The notes under the pieces are model-generated. The model was not told the DNA's origin, searched no databases, and worked only from the letters and a program-made list of their open reading frames with translations. A DNA stretch of 64,000 bases from Torreya grandis (taxonomy: Eukaryota; Streptophyta; Pinopsida; Cupressales; Taxaceae), in contig JARHVA010006310.1 in the NCBI GenBank assembly GCA_037957365.1, forward strand, positions 161,501 through 225,500. Direction: 5' to 3'. A program made the translations under genes and the position numbers. Positions 63,997 through 64,000 of the stretch are shown piece by piece. Each line of letters opens with the position of its first letter. The first letter of the stretch is position 1.

Positions 63997-64000
63997 TATG

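Overview
The window looks like intergenic DNA from a large, AT-rich, repeat-dominated plant nuclear genome. I found no intact host gene, rRNA, tRNA or CRISPR array. Nearly all of it belongs to LTR retrotransposons nested in one another and at different stages of decay. The plant assignment rests on plant-type Ty1/copia elements primed by initiator-Met tRNA, a chromodomain Ty3/gypsy element, and a plant mobile domain (PMD). The many old, diverged copies would suit a gymnosperm or another slow-turnover giant genome, but that is inference.

Layout. 1-2484: 3' end of a dead Ty3/gypsy chromovirus with polypurine tract (PPT) and LTR. 2485-11515: 3' end and LTR of an old gypsy-like family, called R here; its LTR is split by a complete Ty1/copia element, Copia-1 (5354-10972, minus strand, perfect 5-bp target duplication, two 686-bp LTRs). 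11519-22757: E1, first copy of a second old family, called A. 22764-31400: E2, an A copy in inverted orientation, joined tail to tail to E1. 31400-38725: an R element on the minus strand with gag and protease remnants but no reverse transcriptase seen. 38730-47465: E3, an A copy on the plus strand. 47466-63889: inverted LTR debris and E4, a fourth A copy, split by a second copia element, Copia-2 (52767-59323, plus strand). 63931-63996: a hairpin.

Family A is the most interesting content. Each copy has about 1.2-kb LTRs (TGTATACACC start), a primer-binding-like TGGTGAACCC, a gypsy-type gag on the sense strand, no recognisable pol, and on the opposite strand a PMD gene with at least one small spliceosomal-type intron (93-94 bp, seen in three copies). 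A second conserved antisense frame, cysteine-containing and made of repeats, lies between gag and PMD. A CT/AG microsatellite at one site inside gag has expanded independently in different copies. I read family A as a non-autonomous LTR element carrying a host-type, intron-containing gene in antisense; an alternative is an ancient antisense nested insertion.

Decay. Family A and R copies are strongly diverged from one another. The two copia elements are younger (LTR pairs differ by about 6% by eye) and also dead. Copia-1 has one unshifted frame with eight stops, nearly all explicable as C-to-T or G-to-A changes, and a lost protease aspartate. Copia-2 has frameshifts, a lost protease Asp-Ser pair and a lost integrase glutamate. 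Boundaries of the old family A and R parts are approximate (tens of bases); those of Copia-1 are exact.
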